Below are positions 1 to 11,786 of a stretch of DNA of 64,000 bases, in pieces; position 1 is the stretch's first letter; every line of letters starts with the position of its first letter. The notes under the pieces are model-generated. The model did not search any database. It saw nothing but the letters and a program-made list of their open reading frames with translations, and had not been told where the DNA came from. Source of the DNA: Dermanyssus gallinae (lineage: Eukaryota > Arthropoda > Arachnida > Mesostigmata > Dermanyssidae). The position numbers and the translations under genes are program-made. Location: positions 52,501 to 116,500 of the forward strand of contig QVRM01006033.1 of assembly GCA_003439945.1 (NCBI GenBank), read 5' to 3'.

Positions 1-433
1 AGGGGAGGAAATGTCGTCTCTTAGAATGAGAACGAAATTACCAAAAAAATGTTGTATCGAGCTTTTTAGTCTGACATATCTTCATTAAATGTGACATTAC
101 AAGAGGCTCAGTCATTCAATTTACAAACCAATCATACCTACGTGCTGGAAAAAAGTTTGCATCTGTTAAATTGCATTCTCTGTTAGCTCAAATCAAAACA
201 AATGTTGTATTAAAGATAACTCTCAAGAAATAAAACTATTTGCAATTTTTATAATTCGGTTTTCACGCTCATTTACTATTTTTATAAGACATTTCCGCTC
301 TTCGTTTCATTTAAAAAATATTATTTTTCCGCCTAGTTGTACTAGATCTCAAAGTTTGTTGGGCGAATTCTAGAACACCCTGTGCATATATAGCCTCGAG
401 ATTAAAACAAAGCCTAAACTTGGATACATTCGA

Positions 434-434
434 T

Positions 435-490
<56 letters not shown>
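434..490. repeat. (TA)n microsatellite
   Basis: An almost pure TA dinucleotide run. The surrounding 1-1379 is AT-rich non-coding DNA. Weak reading frames overlap the run but lack splice or codon support, and I see no gene there. Confidence 0.9.
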
Positions 491-493
<3 letters not shown>

Positions 494-1379
494 AACACAG
501 AGAACGGCAAAACTGGAACTTTGTAATCAACAATTTTGCAGACGGACCCGCTTTTCTTAGCAACAGATGGAAACGCGATCTGCAACAGAACAGAGCAGTG
601 ATCTGCCAAATAACTTGACACGGATACCACCAATACCTCTGCCAAAAGGGAAAATGTTTCCAAATCAACGAATGTGTTTGTAAATATTGTGGTGAAATTG
701 ACATCGAAATGTATAGAACTGAACACCAGCTCATTAACAGCTGCTGTAATTGACGTACTTGAGCGGACTAGCCCGTAAATATTGTGAGAATCTACCAATA
801 ATGGTGAATAAACATCAACATATTATATATATTCTAAACTAGAGTAGTCAAGTTGGTTTCCTTTTGTTTCATTCTTCGCGAATAGTTCTTGTAAATGACA
901 GAGTATTTCCTCCGTGACGATTACCAGGGCGGTAGCTGCCAACTTCAAATGGTCAAAACGAATAAAAACAATCCAAAAACGGTAATGCGCCGAAAACGCT
1001 ACTCCTGGGGTGCAGTTAGAATGTTAAAAAGGCCGTTAAGATTCTGGCATTTACTTCGTAGCACTATTTGCATGAGTGAAGTTACATTTTTCTCTGTTAT
1101 ATGGAGGTTTTTGTGCATTTTGGAACTGTGTATCTGATTGCAACAGGCTGAGAACTCGAGCTGTCGTTTTTTTCACTTAAGTGTTGTTTTTCTCTGTTTT
1201 TTTTTTTGTTGGAGAGATCTGTCGCATTATCCATACCAATAGTCCCTTATCCGTTCTAAATCAGTAGGTATTTCTGAGATATGCTTCCCTTTGAAGCGCT
1301 TCTACTTCCAGTTTTAACATTATGATTTTTAACACAACTGCGCCAAACTCTGTCCAGGCAAGCATTTTTTTGCAGTTGT

Positions 1380-1530
1380 TCCGCAAGGCAAATGCCCGTG
1401 TACGGTTTTTTCTTCATGTCATGGCTGATTCTTAATCCACTCTGGCATTTACTTGTCTAAATTGATGAATTGTGAACCCAGGCCTCCCGAATGCAAAAAC
1501 TTTGCCACTAAGCCACCTTGCTCGGTTAAC
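1380..1530 (-). repeat. tRNA-headed SINE-like repeat, family 1, copy 1
   Basis: On the minus strand it starts with a tRNA-like head: a box-A-like GGTGGCTTAGTGG, then a box-B-like region near GGGTTCACAATT. Its body matches 55719-55894 over most of its length, for example GCCCGTGTACGGTTTTTTC, TCATGTCATGGCT and AATCCACTC.GGCATTTAC. Two dispersed copies with a tRNA-like head suggest a SINE. The 3' tail is not well defined. The flanks (1531-2160) are AT-rich with no gene visible. Confidence 0.7.
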
Positions 1531-2164
1531 TAACTTTGCAGATAAGCAAGCTTCACCTCTCGCAACTTGCACAACTGTGCAATTAAACAATTAGCGCAAA
1601 ATCATCAAATTTACCCGCAAATGCCCTATAAGCTTAGCTTTTACACTCTCGAATTACGCTCTTTCTATTTATATCTGACTGTTAGCCTGCGAGCCGTGTC
1701 GGGGCTTTTTATACAGAGACAAAGATTATAGAAATTGCTCCCTTATAATTCAAAGCAGATCACTTCTCGCAAAAGGGCTCTACAAAACTGCTTATTTATC
1801 TTATTTCGGCCCGTCTGGTAGACATGGTTTCAATGGCAATCCGTTCTTATAATACATTTTACATGTGTGCGCTCTATGTAGTTTGATATGTAATATGCTG
1901 TTTATAATTGGTAAGGCTATTTTGTTTTTACGAGCTAGCAGTTGGTTGGTTGATTTGTTTTCCTTTACAATGCGATAAATGCGATACGTTATTTGTTTCT
2001 TTTAATTTATTCGTATACTGTTTGTTACTTAATTTCAATTCTCTTTGCTCTAACGTGCAAGTTATGTTAACTCTATTTTGCTTGCCACGTGTTCTACAGC
2101 TTTCCTGCTGAGCACTCTGTTTCGCTGCAATACTCTTATTGTTTTAACAAGAACAAGATTGATC

Positions 2165-2404
2165 GGCGACTTGGCCTAGAGGGTTAGCGCACTATTCATG
2201 GTTGTCATGTACCGGGGTATCACCGGTTCCAGTCCTGTTGTTGCTCGAACTTTCGTTGAGCGATGCTCATTGAGAATAGATCATATATCAAACCACTGAG
2301 AGTCAGCAACCATGCTGCCACAAGGACGGTTGGGGAAACCCTAGTATCTTAACATGTTCGCATTACGCTGCCCTTCTAAGCGCCCCTTATATAAAAGGGT
2401 GACA

Positions 2405-2412
<8 letters not shown>
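2165..2412 (+). repeat. tRNA-headed SINE-like repeat, family 2, with a LINE-like 3' tail
   Basis: A tRNA-like head (box A near GGCCTAGAGGGTTAGCGCAC, box B near CCGGTTCCAGTCC) is followed by TGAGCGATGCTCATTGAGAA and GAGTCAGC, both shared with the copy at 61091-61252. The last ~45 bases (2368-2412), with CTAAGCGCCCCT and AAAAGGGTGACATGTG, match the 3' end of the APE-type LINE at 26007-26058. A shared 3' tail is what a SINE borrowing LINE machinery would show. A chance neighbouring LINE fragment is the alternative. Confidence 0.65.

Positions 2413-2448
<36 letters not shown>
2411..2448. repeat. (TA)n microsatellite
   Basis: TA run directly after the LINE-like tail. A second shorter run lies at about 2479-2499. 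Confidence 0.9.
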
Positions 2449-2451
<3 letters not shown>

Positions 2452-2524
2452 TTTAAACATTTACTGAGAAGCGATCTTGATATATATATATATATATACA
2501 TAATTGTCTCTTTAGAACGTGTGC

Positions 2525-2868
2525 ATTCGGTGCATCACTCTATCACTTATAGAGTGAGTTGGGATCACTTCAACAGCGTGCCCCGGTCGGACGCCGCGTT
2601 CCCGTGTTGGACGTCGAGGTCAAGGCTTTGCCTCAAGAAAGCCGCAGATCTCTCCGGCTGCGAGGTTCAGGTGCACACTACCGACCTTGTGGAGATAATT
2701 GCGGGTGACGGTGCCTGGGCCGCTCAGGGTCTCGAACGCTAGCGGTTGGAACCCATAAGGGTAACCTATTGTCACGTATTTCGCAAGCTTCCCTGTATCG
2801 ATTAGATTACGAGCTTGGCCTAGTGTTAATGAGTTGACATCCCAGACAAACGTTTTGTCCCGACTCAA
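2525..2868 (-). mobile_element. RLE non-LTR retrotransposon fragment (endonuclease C-terminus)
   Basis: The minus strand encodes KTFVWDVNSLTL, then KLAKYVTIGYPYGFQPLAFETL and, after a frameshift near 2620, an LDLDVQHGNAA block. These are the C-terminal signatures of the restriction-like endonuclease (RLE) domain seen in the longer copies here. It is closest to the copy at 48050-48480, whose 3' untranslated sequence is also shared (GATAGAGT and GCACACGTTCT..AGAGACAATTAT). It is truncated at the 5' side and frameshifted, so it cannot work. Confidence 0.8.
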
Positions 2869-2934
2869 CTGAAGGAGGTAAGAGCCATTTCATCCGGGAG
2901 GTTACCGTCGTCAGCGAAAACACCCTGGAGCTCT

Positions 2935-2994
2935 AGAGTGTAGGGAAATGTGAAGTACATATATATATGCGTATTCCACATTTCCCTACACTCT
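2935..2994. repeat. 18-bp perfect inverted repeat with TA-rich loop
   Basis: The arm 2935-2952 (AGAGTGTAGGGAAATGTG) is exactly complementary to 2977-2994. The 24-base loop contains a short (TA)n run, and another (TA)n follows the right arm. It could form a hairpin or be a remnant of a foldback element. Confidence 0.9.
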
Positions 2995-3120
2995 ATATAT
3001 ATATATGGCTGAATGTTGAAAGCGCAGTCTCGTGGGCGGGAGATTAAAAGCGCTGACATTTAGCAATTACGCTGACACGCTGTCACGCATAGTGACAGCC
3101 GGCTAACCCGTTCACATAAT

Positions 3121-4212
3121 ATGCCGAATACGTCGCACCATGGATCCAATAGACGGGAAACGGCAAACGACGTGCAACAAAGGAAAAACATATATATATA
3201 TATATATATAGGCGTCGCGCGAAAAGCAAAAGGAAAAATGAGGCGGTGTATCTTTGTTAAGTTGGCGGCGCTCGCGGCACCTCAGCAGGCAGGTAATTTA
3301 ATAATCATTAATTGCCACCGGCCGCCAGTGGTGTTGGTGGTCGGGTCGTGGGCTGGCCGCTGTTTGACAGGCGTTTCACCGAGAGATATGATCAGTACGC
3401 TTTGTCTTCACCGCCACCCATGCCGTTGTCTTTTCAGTCACTTGAGCAGCAGCAGCAGCAAAAACGGCGGGGCGCGGGAGGGAGAAGGAGGTGTAGAAGA
3501 CGACAGTGCGAGATATAAAGGCGCGCAGAAAATGGGGGGAGAGAATGGGGGTGCAGAAAATCGGGGGGGGTGCACAAATTGGGAGTGCAGAAAAAGCGGA
3601 TGGCGAAGGAGGTGAGGGGAAAGAGGGGCCTGTAGAAAAGGGGGAAAGGAAAGGGTAGGGCGAAGGGGGTGGAGAAAGCGGTAAAGCAGATGAGGATGAA
3701 CCAGAAAGAGGGACGGAGTAGAGATGAACGTATTGCCTATGGAATAAAATCAGGAGAAGATGATTGAGCGTGTAGAGGAAAAAGAGCCGAAGAAGGCAAA
3801 AGGGTTGACAAGAAATGCGCTAGATGGGCTAGACCCGCCAGAAGTTGTCTGGAAGGATTCCATCTGGAGAGCGGTAAGCAACTGCTGCTTTCACGATGAT
3901 ACTTGCGCTGATATTGTTATTATTATTACTACAATTTATCACTATGCGTTAAGAACAATACACCTGTGAGCTGTGAATGTGTATCCTCATCATTTCATGG
4001 TTTCCTTCTAGCTATTATTATTATTATTGGCCGCCGCATCACCACCATCATAATCACGTATCCATACAAACCTGTAAGTTTATAAACGGTACCCTCTAAC
4101 CAATGAAGATAATATGCAGTCACCGCTGGCCGTTCAATTGTTTCTTAATTCATTCTTTCTGTGATCCAGTCGCCTTAGTTCTGCTACCTGCTTGACTGTG
4201 TCTGCTGTCTCG
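3121..4212. other. No gene; purine-rich tract and RLE 3' UTR fragment
   Basis: From about 3465 to 3720 the plus strand is strongly purine-biased with several runs of four to eight G, and the open frame across it looks compositional. At 3950-4018 there is a copy of the segment GTGAGCTGTGAATGTGTATCCTC..TTTCATGGTT..C..CTAGCTATT also found at 27975-28037, beside an RLE fragment. I read it as a scrap of that family's 3' region. It is flanked by short ATT runs. Confidence 0.6.
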
Positions 4213-4255
4213 CTATATATATATATATATATACCGTATGTGAATATATATATAT

Positions 4256-4311
<56 letters not shown>
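4213..4311. repeat. Compound (TA)n microsatellite
   Basis: Two long TA runs broken by short interruptions. A GTT/ATA triplet-rich stretch at 4440-4660 and another TA run at 4983-5022 follow. The open frames there are repeat translations. I see no gene between 4200 and 6400; a further TA run lies at 6063-6118. Confidence 0.9.
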
Positions 4312-4314
<3 letters not shown>

Positions 4315-4977
4315 GAGAGAGAGATGGACGAACGGTGATATACAGACAATCACCTAACATTGTCTGTGTGACCCACCCGACCGATTTAAGCTTGTCGAGA
4401 TCGTGCGATGGCGATAAGGCAATGCCGAGATGTTGATTGTGACTATAATTGTGAATAAGGAGGAACGCTTGATGATAATGATGATGACCATAATGATGCC
4501 CATCATGACCATGATACGGTTGATATTGCTAACGTTGTTCCTGTTGCTGTTGTTGTTGCGGCTATTTTTGTTGTTGTTGTTGTTGTCGTTGTCGTTGTTG
4601 TTGTTGTTGCTGTTCCTATTGTTGCTGCTGTTGCCGCCGCCTCCGTCGATGTCGCTTCTTTGTTGTGGTAATGACACCATCCGCGCTGGTGTGATATAGT
4701 TATACCGCTAGTGGTGCAATTTTCATAATGACTATGCTGCCGAGGAATAAAAATGGTAACTAAACCAGTAATAATCGCCATAATAATAGCAATAATAGTA
4801 GCAAACCTAATCGTAGTAGTAATATGAATAATAAAAGTAATAGTCGCAATCCTTTCAGTGCTGCGACAACAAAAATAACGACACAGCGGCAAAATATGCA
4901 TGTGATGGTTGGTGTTTAAAGGGACAGGTTTGTCCTTTTACGAGTTGCGTTGATTAAACACGTGTGAAACTGAATTG

Positions 4978-5024
<47 letters not shown>

Positions 5025-6061
5025 TGCGCATTTGCTAGAGGGATCGAAATCTCTGTACTGCATGGCTGACCCTCGTCTATGCACCATTAGAAAGCGTTCT
5101 TTCATTGGTGAAGCTCAGCGAACGTCGTCAGTGGAATAAAGATTGAGGTCTGTTCGTGTCTGAAGGGCAGGCTTAACGCAATAAAGTTCGCAGTATATTT
5201 CTCTGTGGGATGTGTCAGCGCTGTGAGATCGTATCCAATAACAGCTTGATACCGCGCGAGTTGCACAAGAAAGCTGATAGTGCAGTCAAACGATTATTTG
5301 CGGCAAACAATCGGAACCGTTTTTACATTGTAGATCATGGTTCTTAGGGGATGACCCTATACACTCCAAACGCGTCTACACTGATCTAACGAGTATCTTA
5401 GTGGTGCTACCTATATTGGCTGACTGAGGAGAGAGAGAAATACAACCAAAATGAACCAGCGTTTCTAGAATCTTTGTACATCATTTGCTAGAATGGATAT
5501 GTTTATTATATCATGTTTTAATCCGTAATAGAACTTATTTGTGCAAGCGTTGTCATAGGACAGTATTTTATTACGTTTCGTATAATACTGTAAAATATTA
5601 ATGTCTTAATTAGATCAATATGCAAATTTAAAATTAGGCAACTAAATAAATAAAAAAAAAATATATATATATATATAGGGTAATAGGTACCCGAGTATCT
5701 ATTTACGTATAGGCCGGAGTTTGGTTTACCTTAGTCTTCTTTAGATTTAAGGCAGATGCTTTTAAATTACGTATTTTTGTTTTTTTATTAACAGCTCTTT
5801 TATACTAGTCCTATATTCTGTAGATATAAACATAATTCAGAGTTTGTTGCGTCAGGCATTGTTACGCAGATAATTATGAAAGCACTTTGTAGGCACTTAA
5901 ATAAACTCATTTTATATATTTTTTTCTATTTAAGCCAGTTTATGCTTTTGATCTGCGTCCTACGGAACCATATGAGATTGAAATGTTGTGAAACTACAAA
6001 CGACTTTTAAATGTGTAACTATATCGTTTACGTATTAGCAGCTGAGAAGTTTCTCATAATA

Positions 6062-6062
<1 letters not shown>

Positions 6063-6114
<52 letters not shown>

Positions 6115-6118
6115 TATA
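6063..6118. repeat. (TA)n microsatellite
   Basis: Nearly pure TA run in non-coding DNA. Confidence 0.9.
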
Positions 6119-6429
6119 GTCAACGGCATTTAGGCACATTCCGCGCCGAAAGCAACGTTCTCACTCGTCAAAACGATCACCAAAAATGACGATACGTCTT
6201 CAACCGACCAATCTGAGGGAGGACCGGATGAATATTTTAAGATGATCGACCCAAGCGAAATCCCTAACGCGTATATATGAATACAAATGTAACAACCTAC
6301 ATGCAACAAACACAAACCGATGCAATTTCGGCCAATTATCGAAAGGCGTCTGGCATCTTTTCAGTAACAGCACGCGTTTAACTGTCTTTAGACAAATAAA
6401 TAGACTGAGAAAGGATAAGTCTATCAAAC

Positions 6430-6537
6430 ATCCCCTCCTCGGTTGTGCTATGCCGTGTACTCTCGTTCATCCGAACGCTAGTCTCCTCGCGTCGTAGTTG
6501 CCAGTTTCTTAAGTTCCACATCCCCGGTTGACTCAAG
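6430..6537 (+). promoter_or_regulatory. Possible 5' non-coding exon with a strong splice donor
   Basis: The GC-richer stretch ends CTCAAG|gtaagtttg at 6537, a near-consensus donor. It has no convincing reading frame, which would fit a 5' UTR exon of a plus-strand gene. Its partner exon is not identified. The DNA between here and 7132 has weak open frames on both strands but no clear gene. Confidence 0.3.
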
Positions 6538-7131
6538 GTAAGTTTGTTGTACTAGTTCTTTCACCTTCGAGGACTGCTGAAATAACGAACGGACCTGCCG
6601 AAAATGATTTGCCAAGTTCCGAGGTTGGCTGGAAGAAGGCGTTTTGCGCTGAAAGATGCACTAAAGTCACACGGTTACCACCCGAACTCGTGGAAGTAGT
6701 TGAAGTAAATCAAGTAATCATAGCCAGAAGGCTCAACACAGTCGGAATCACTTTTAAGCTCTGAGCAACACCAACACATTGCACTTCACTCCACAATCAC
6801 CACCGCCAGCTTTCATTCCAGGATCATCATGTAACTTTTGGTTGAAAAATGGCTCTTCTACGAGAATAATCGCAGGCAACGATTCCCGTCCGAGGGAGCA
6901 GGCACTCCTAAGAGTAAAGCCAAGCGAAACTTTACCCATATACGTTTATGTTGTGTTGTTGACCACGCTGATAGACGAAACTGAACCGGGCAATAACAAC
7001 GACAACAATAGTCGCTCGCTGGAACGAACACCACCAAGAACAACAAGAAACACGTCAACGACGTAGTAGTCAATACAGATACTCTACACACTAGAGAGTT
7101 GTTCACAGCGTAGACGGAGGTCTCCATAAGA

Positions 7132-7137
7132 TTTATT
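7132..7137 (-). terminator. Polyadenylation signal of the coiled-coil gene
   Basis: AATAAA on the minus strand, about 100 bases past the stop codon at 7237-7239. This spacing is normal for a short 3' UTR. Confidence 0.6.
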
Positions 7138-7236
7138 GCAAATTGGTTTGAACAGTAATAGTATAACGTCATCAACGGCTTTTCGTCACGGCTAGATCAT
7201 CCATTGAGATGGCGAAACACGTAGAAGTCATTGCTC

Positions 7237-8799
7237 CTAGCAGCGGCCGGCCTGCGCTGGCGGATAGCGTGCCCGTGAACGCGTTCGGTGGGCTATCGGA
7301 GTGCTACGGGTGAGGTGTGTTTCAGTGCCGAAGGGCTCACCGAGTATTTCCAACCGCAGTCGCGGCTTTTGCGGCGCGACTGATTTATCGATCGATTTGG
7401 CTGTCGCTTTTGGCTTGGAGTGCTGCCGCTTCAGAGACGGTGTTGCTGATGATCCTGCCGTACAGGATATCGTGTCTTGCATTTCGTTCAACGAGGCGCG
7501 TTTCCTTTTCTTATTCGTCCTACATTTTGTGTCTTTTTTCTTGGGAACGTTGGCCGCCAAACGACAGTCGGCTACCACGTTGGCTTGTGTCGGTCTGTCT
7601 GTTGTTTTTGATGTGCCACTTGGCGCAAACTCCGATAACGGACCGTAGCGCTCTCGATACAACCGCAGTTCGGGCTCGAGTTCGTCCTGAATGCGCGCTT
7701 GTACCTTGAGGCATTCGTCCTGTAAATATGGTACATGTTACCGACACACCACATGAATAGCTAATCGAGTTATGTAACCAACAAACGAAAAATTACGGAT
7801 TAAAATTGCTCTGCTATGTAGAGAACACAGCTGTCATTTATATGCTTTAAAACCCAGTCCGACTGCTCGCATTGACGGGCTATGACAGAGAAACTTTCTA
7901 ACACTCCGCGTATTCCGTACCCGGCGATACAAATGACTAGAACATGGTACAGACACATCTAACGAAGCCAATCTGTTCACATTTGTTAGGCTCGTGACGA
8001 CGTGAATGACGCCATGAGTAGTTCAGAGTTATCGGTTGTATAGTGCCGCAAGTGTATATAATCAATGGCAGGAACAAACCAGCGGAGAAGTCATAGCAAC
8101 GGTCGTCCTTTCGAATAGTTCGAACATTTTTCATCGGACACGTCTGACGCACAAAAATTCGTTTCGCTCATCACATGATAAGTGATGAGTGCACGCAAGC
8201 ACAGATGTTGTTAGCGTGAAGTAAACAAGTCGCACTAACAAAAACGTCGTCATAAAGCCAGAAGGAAGTAAGTCACACAACACAGTAAGAGACTTTCTAC
8301 ATAGGCCCGCAAGGATGCATACATATGCTATACGTACGCGAGACATTTGTGCCGTATCGACGTGTCGCTGAATTCGTTCGGAATACGCAGCTCGCATAAG
8401 CTGTTTTACAGCCTGGAAAGTCTTCTGCATCGTTTTCTGCTCGTGTGCAAACTCGTCCCTCTGCTCGGCTAGACGAGTCTCATACACGCGTCTAAGTTCG
8501 GCCTGCTCCTCTTTCGAAGAGGTCATGAGGCGCTCGATCTCCTTGTCGTGGCCGACGAGCACTTCGTCGGCCTTTAGGAGGGCGCTGGTCATCGCCTTCA
8601 GACACGACATCTCTACTTGGGCGTAGCGTTTTCCATTGTGCTCAACGATATCTGCTAGAACAGCCGGCCACTCTGCCGTCTGCTCGGCCTCGGCATCGAT
8701 GATGGGATCCTTCCCAGCGTCTAACTGGGTGTCTGTGTTGTCATTGTCTAGGCAGCGGTTTACGAACCTGCACAGGCTTGTAAGCTGCTCGGGCTCCAT
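7237..8799 (-). CDS. Two-exon coiled-coil protein with basic C-terminal tail, function unknown
   Basis: Exon 1 is 8799-8338 and exon 2 is 7719-7237. The intron reads CGC|gtacgtat...ttacag|GAC and is phase 0, giving 314 residues. Residues 1-20 begin MEPEQLTSLCRF. Residues about 60-155 are rich in E, K, Q and heptad-like leucines (VGHDKEIERLM, QAELRRVYETRLAEQRDEF) and should form a coiled coil, continuing across the junction into DECLKVQARIQDELEPEL. From about residue 185 the chain is low-complexity and basic (KKKDTKCRTNKKRKRA), ending near RTRSRARYP, so a nuclear location is likely. The start is the first ATG of the long frame. AATAAA lies about 100 bases after the stop. I do not recognise the family. 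A chromosome- or centrosome-associated protein is only a guess. Confidence 0.75.
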
Positions 8800-8908
8800 T
8801 GTGGCTCCTGGAAAGATCGTAGCTGCGATCCAAAGAAGAACACTTTCGTGTACAATTCAACTTTCGTAAATCTTAAACGTTGTATCAAATAATCTAATAA
8901 TCAAACGA

Positions 8909-8945
8909 TTATTAGTATTATTATTATTAATATTATTATTATTAC

Positions 8946-8977
<32 letters not shown>
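8909..8977. repeat. (ATT)n microsatellite at the 5' edge of an RLE element
   Basis: The ATT/TTA run ends three bases before the first codon of the truncated RLE element, so the element and the tract abut directly. Confidence 0.9.
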
Positions 8978-8978
<1 letters not shown>

Positions 8979-11180
8979 GATGGTCGCAAAACACCCTCCT
9001 GCTCCCGCAGGGGACGTAGTGCCACCGTCTCCTATCGGCTTGCCAGCATTCGGGTCATGCTTAAGCGAGGATGTTGCCAAGGCACTTCGCACCTTTCCAT
9101 CCGGTGCGGCGGGAAGTCTCGATGGGCTCACGCCTGACCATCTAAAATGCCTCCTCCCTGCCAACGGAAAGCACAACGATGTGCTGGAAACACTCGCCAA
9201 AGTATGCAACATCATACGTAACGGGCAAGTTCCGGAGACTGTGAGAAACGTCATATATGGTGAGTGGCTTATTGCTCTGAAGAAGAAAACGGGAGGATAC
9301 CGACCTATAGCCGTTGGCTGCACTCTGAGTAGACTGGCCACAAAGACCCTGCTTCCCCAGGTCATTATAAAAAACTACCTGCAGCCTCGGCAAATGGGGT
9401 ACGTCACTCATAATGGTGCAGAAATAATTGCTCACACGGCTCGCACCTTCCTCGAAAACAACGAGAAATGCTGCCTCCAAAAATTAGATTTCAAAAATGC
9501 GTTTAACTTGAACAAGCGAGGACACCTTTTGGCAGAGGTTTCCAAGCACGCCCCGGCACTCTATCCAATAATGCACCAGTCATATAGCAGGCCGACTCCT
9601 CTGATGTTCGGTGAAGTTGAAATCAGATCATCAGCCGGTTGTCAGCAGGGAGACGTAGCGGCTTCTCTTGCGTTTAGCCTGCTGTTGCATCAGTACGTCA
9701 AACAGGTGACATTCAAGGTCCCTCTGTTTTATCTGGGACCCTTCTTGACAACGATCCTTCGGCATTACTCAGAGACATCAAGGGTCTCAGAGCGTTCGAG
9801 CAATGGAGCGGGCTGCAGCTTAACCCATCTAAATGCGAGCTACTCCTACAGGGATTCGAGGACTAAGAGAGACAGCAGGTGAATGCAAAATTTAATAGCA
9901 ACCTCCCGGGCATCCTTGTAAAAGACCGGTGTGAACTGGACCTGCTGGGTACGGCGTTCTTACCCGAAATGATCGGCCCGGTACTGGCCCAGAAGAAATA
10001 ACAACTCTCCCGGCTTTACCAGAGGCTAGGTAATCTCGGTAGAAATCAAGCCTACTTTCTGCTCCAGCACGCAGTGGGAGTACAAAAGATTCTGTATGTA
10101 CTACGGACCTCACCTGACTTCATTTTGCCGTCAGAAACTTTGGACCTCGACGACCAAGTGAGGAGAGCCTTGGAAAACATCCTTGACCTGACGCTCGAGG
10201 ATAAGGCATGAACGCAGGCAAGCCTACCGGTCCGGCTGGGTGGAATGGGCATTCGCTCGGCCACGGATCTTGCTTTGCCCGCCTTCCTGGCCTTGTCACA
10301 TAGCTGCGGCTCCGCAGTGGCCATTACTGCCGGCGGATCCATCAGCCACCAACAAGGCGCCGTTCGGCTCTGAGATGCGCGTCAGTCTAGTCGCCCTTCT
10401 GAAGAACAGGTCACTAGACAGAAAGGGTGGGACCAAATCGCTACTCAGGCTACCCACTTAACTATTTTGTCGGCCTGCGAGTTAGATGTAGACAATATTA
10501 GACTGAAAGCGGTCTCATCCGACGCCGCTGGAGCGTGGCTCGACGTGTTTTCCTCCGAGCTCGTAGGCAGTAAGCTGGCCGACAACCAGTTCCGTGCCGC
10601 TAGTGGTCTTAGACTTGGCATTGCCATGTTTGAGGAAGAGGAATGTCCATGCGGTGGAACAGTGGATGAGCGCGGCCTGCACCGGCTTAGCTGCACTAAG
10701 CTGGCGGGGCTTACGCAGGGCCGCCACAATGCCATCAATGACGTCCTCGAGCGCGCTTTTAGGCAAGCCGGCTACCGCGTCACGCTGGAGCCTGGTGGAT
10801 TGCAGAGGGATGACAGGTGTCGACCGGATGGCCTTACCAGCCGGGACTGGGACAGTAATCGGCCGCTGGCGTGGGACGTCACTGTCAGAGACGTCCCAGG
10901 CAATATACGCGCATCTTCTTGAGGACCATCTGGTAATGGCGTTTGACCTCGAGTCATCTGGCGTTTAGGGCAAGGATGCACTCAAACTGACGAAAGAGCT
11001 TGGGAAGAAGCTCTTTGAGGCTACAGCGGAGCCAAGATTAACCGCGTTCCTCCGACAGAAGGTGTCATTGGAGCTTTAGAGAGGCAACGCCAAGATGATG
11101 TTGAGTGGTCAGCGACACTCAAACAATAGCAATTATGTTATATAATTAATATATTAGTGTGTGACACATGTACATAATGA
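8978..11180 (+). mobile_element. RLE-type non-LTR retrotransposon, 5'-truncated and frameshifted
   Basis: The reverse transcriptase starts in mid-protein (VAKHPPAPAGD) at 8980. It runs through GGYRPIAVGCTLSRLATK, KLDFKNAFN (motif A Asp present) and SAGCQQGDVAASLAF. Near 9720 a frameshift destroys the YLDD motif; the frame continues as LQLNPSKCELLLQGF. More shifts follow to about 10460. From 10467 the RLE domain is open: CPCGGTVDERGLHRLSC zinc knuckle, then RCRPDG...LAWDVTV. The stop and 3' UTR follow, ending near 11180 in an AATGATAATAATAAC tail. It belongs to a different subfamily from the 17-23 kb copies and is certainly non-autonomous. Confidence 0.85.
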
Positions 11181-11297
11181 TAATAATAACACCCTCTTTC
11201 AAAAAATATATAATTATTATTACCATTATTATTACTACTACTATTAATATTACCACAGTTGACACTTTATATGAATTTAATTGGGGCGAATTAAAGA

Positions 11298-11612
11298 AAC
11301 GGATATCTTAAATGGAATTTATGCATTGAAAGCCCTTTAAAAGAATTGCGTTGGACATGCGTTTTACCGTTTAAGCTAAGAAAAGTCGCTTCAACTAAGT
11401 TTCGTAAAGCGGTTAGTAATTATTTTATTTATTCATAATTCAAATGCGGTATCAAGGAACGGATATCTTAAATGGAATTTATGCATTGAAAGCCCTTTGA
11501 AAGAATTGCGTTGGACATGCGTTTTACCGTTTAAGCTAAGAAATGTCGCTTCAACTAAGTTTCGTAAAGCGGTTAGTAATTATTTTATTTATTTATAATT
11601 GAAATGCGGTAT
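11298..11612. repeat. Two-copy tandem duplication, 160-bp unit
   Basis: The unit from AACGGATATCTTAAATGG at 11298 repeats at 11458 with period 160 and only a few mismatches, for example CCCTTTAAAAG versus CCCTTTGAAAG. The second copy fades at GCGGTATC near 11612. No open frame spans it. Unit length and AT-richness are satellite-like, but only two units are present. Confidence 0.93.
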
Positions 11613-11710
11613 CCTGTTTTGCAAGCGCAATTTTCAATATACTTCATTGCCCTTGATTACAAGTTAAATAATGTAAACGACACGTTTTTGGTTTAGGATA
11701 TATGGTTTGA

Positions 11711-11786
11711 GATATATCTAGTTGATACGTCTTAGAGTACTATATATATATATATATATATATAGTACTCTAAGACGTATAGAGTC

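Noticed and set aside
370..798. Minus-strand frames of 100-140 codons with YIYIYI runs
   Set aside because: They are translations of the (TA)n run at 434-490 and its flanks. The same applies to frames over 14781-14987, 40757-41086, 49713-49904 and 58403-58612.
4354..4901. Asn-, Thr- or Leu-rich frames on both strands
   Set aside because: All three frames are open because the DNA is a GTT/ATA triplet repeat. There is no start context, splice site or domain.
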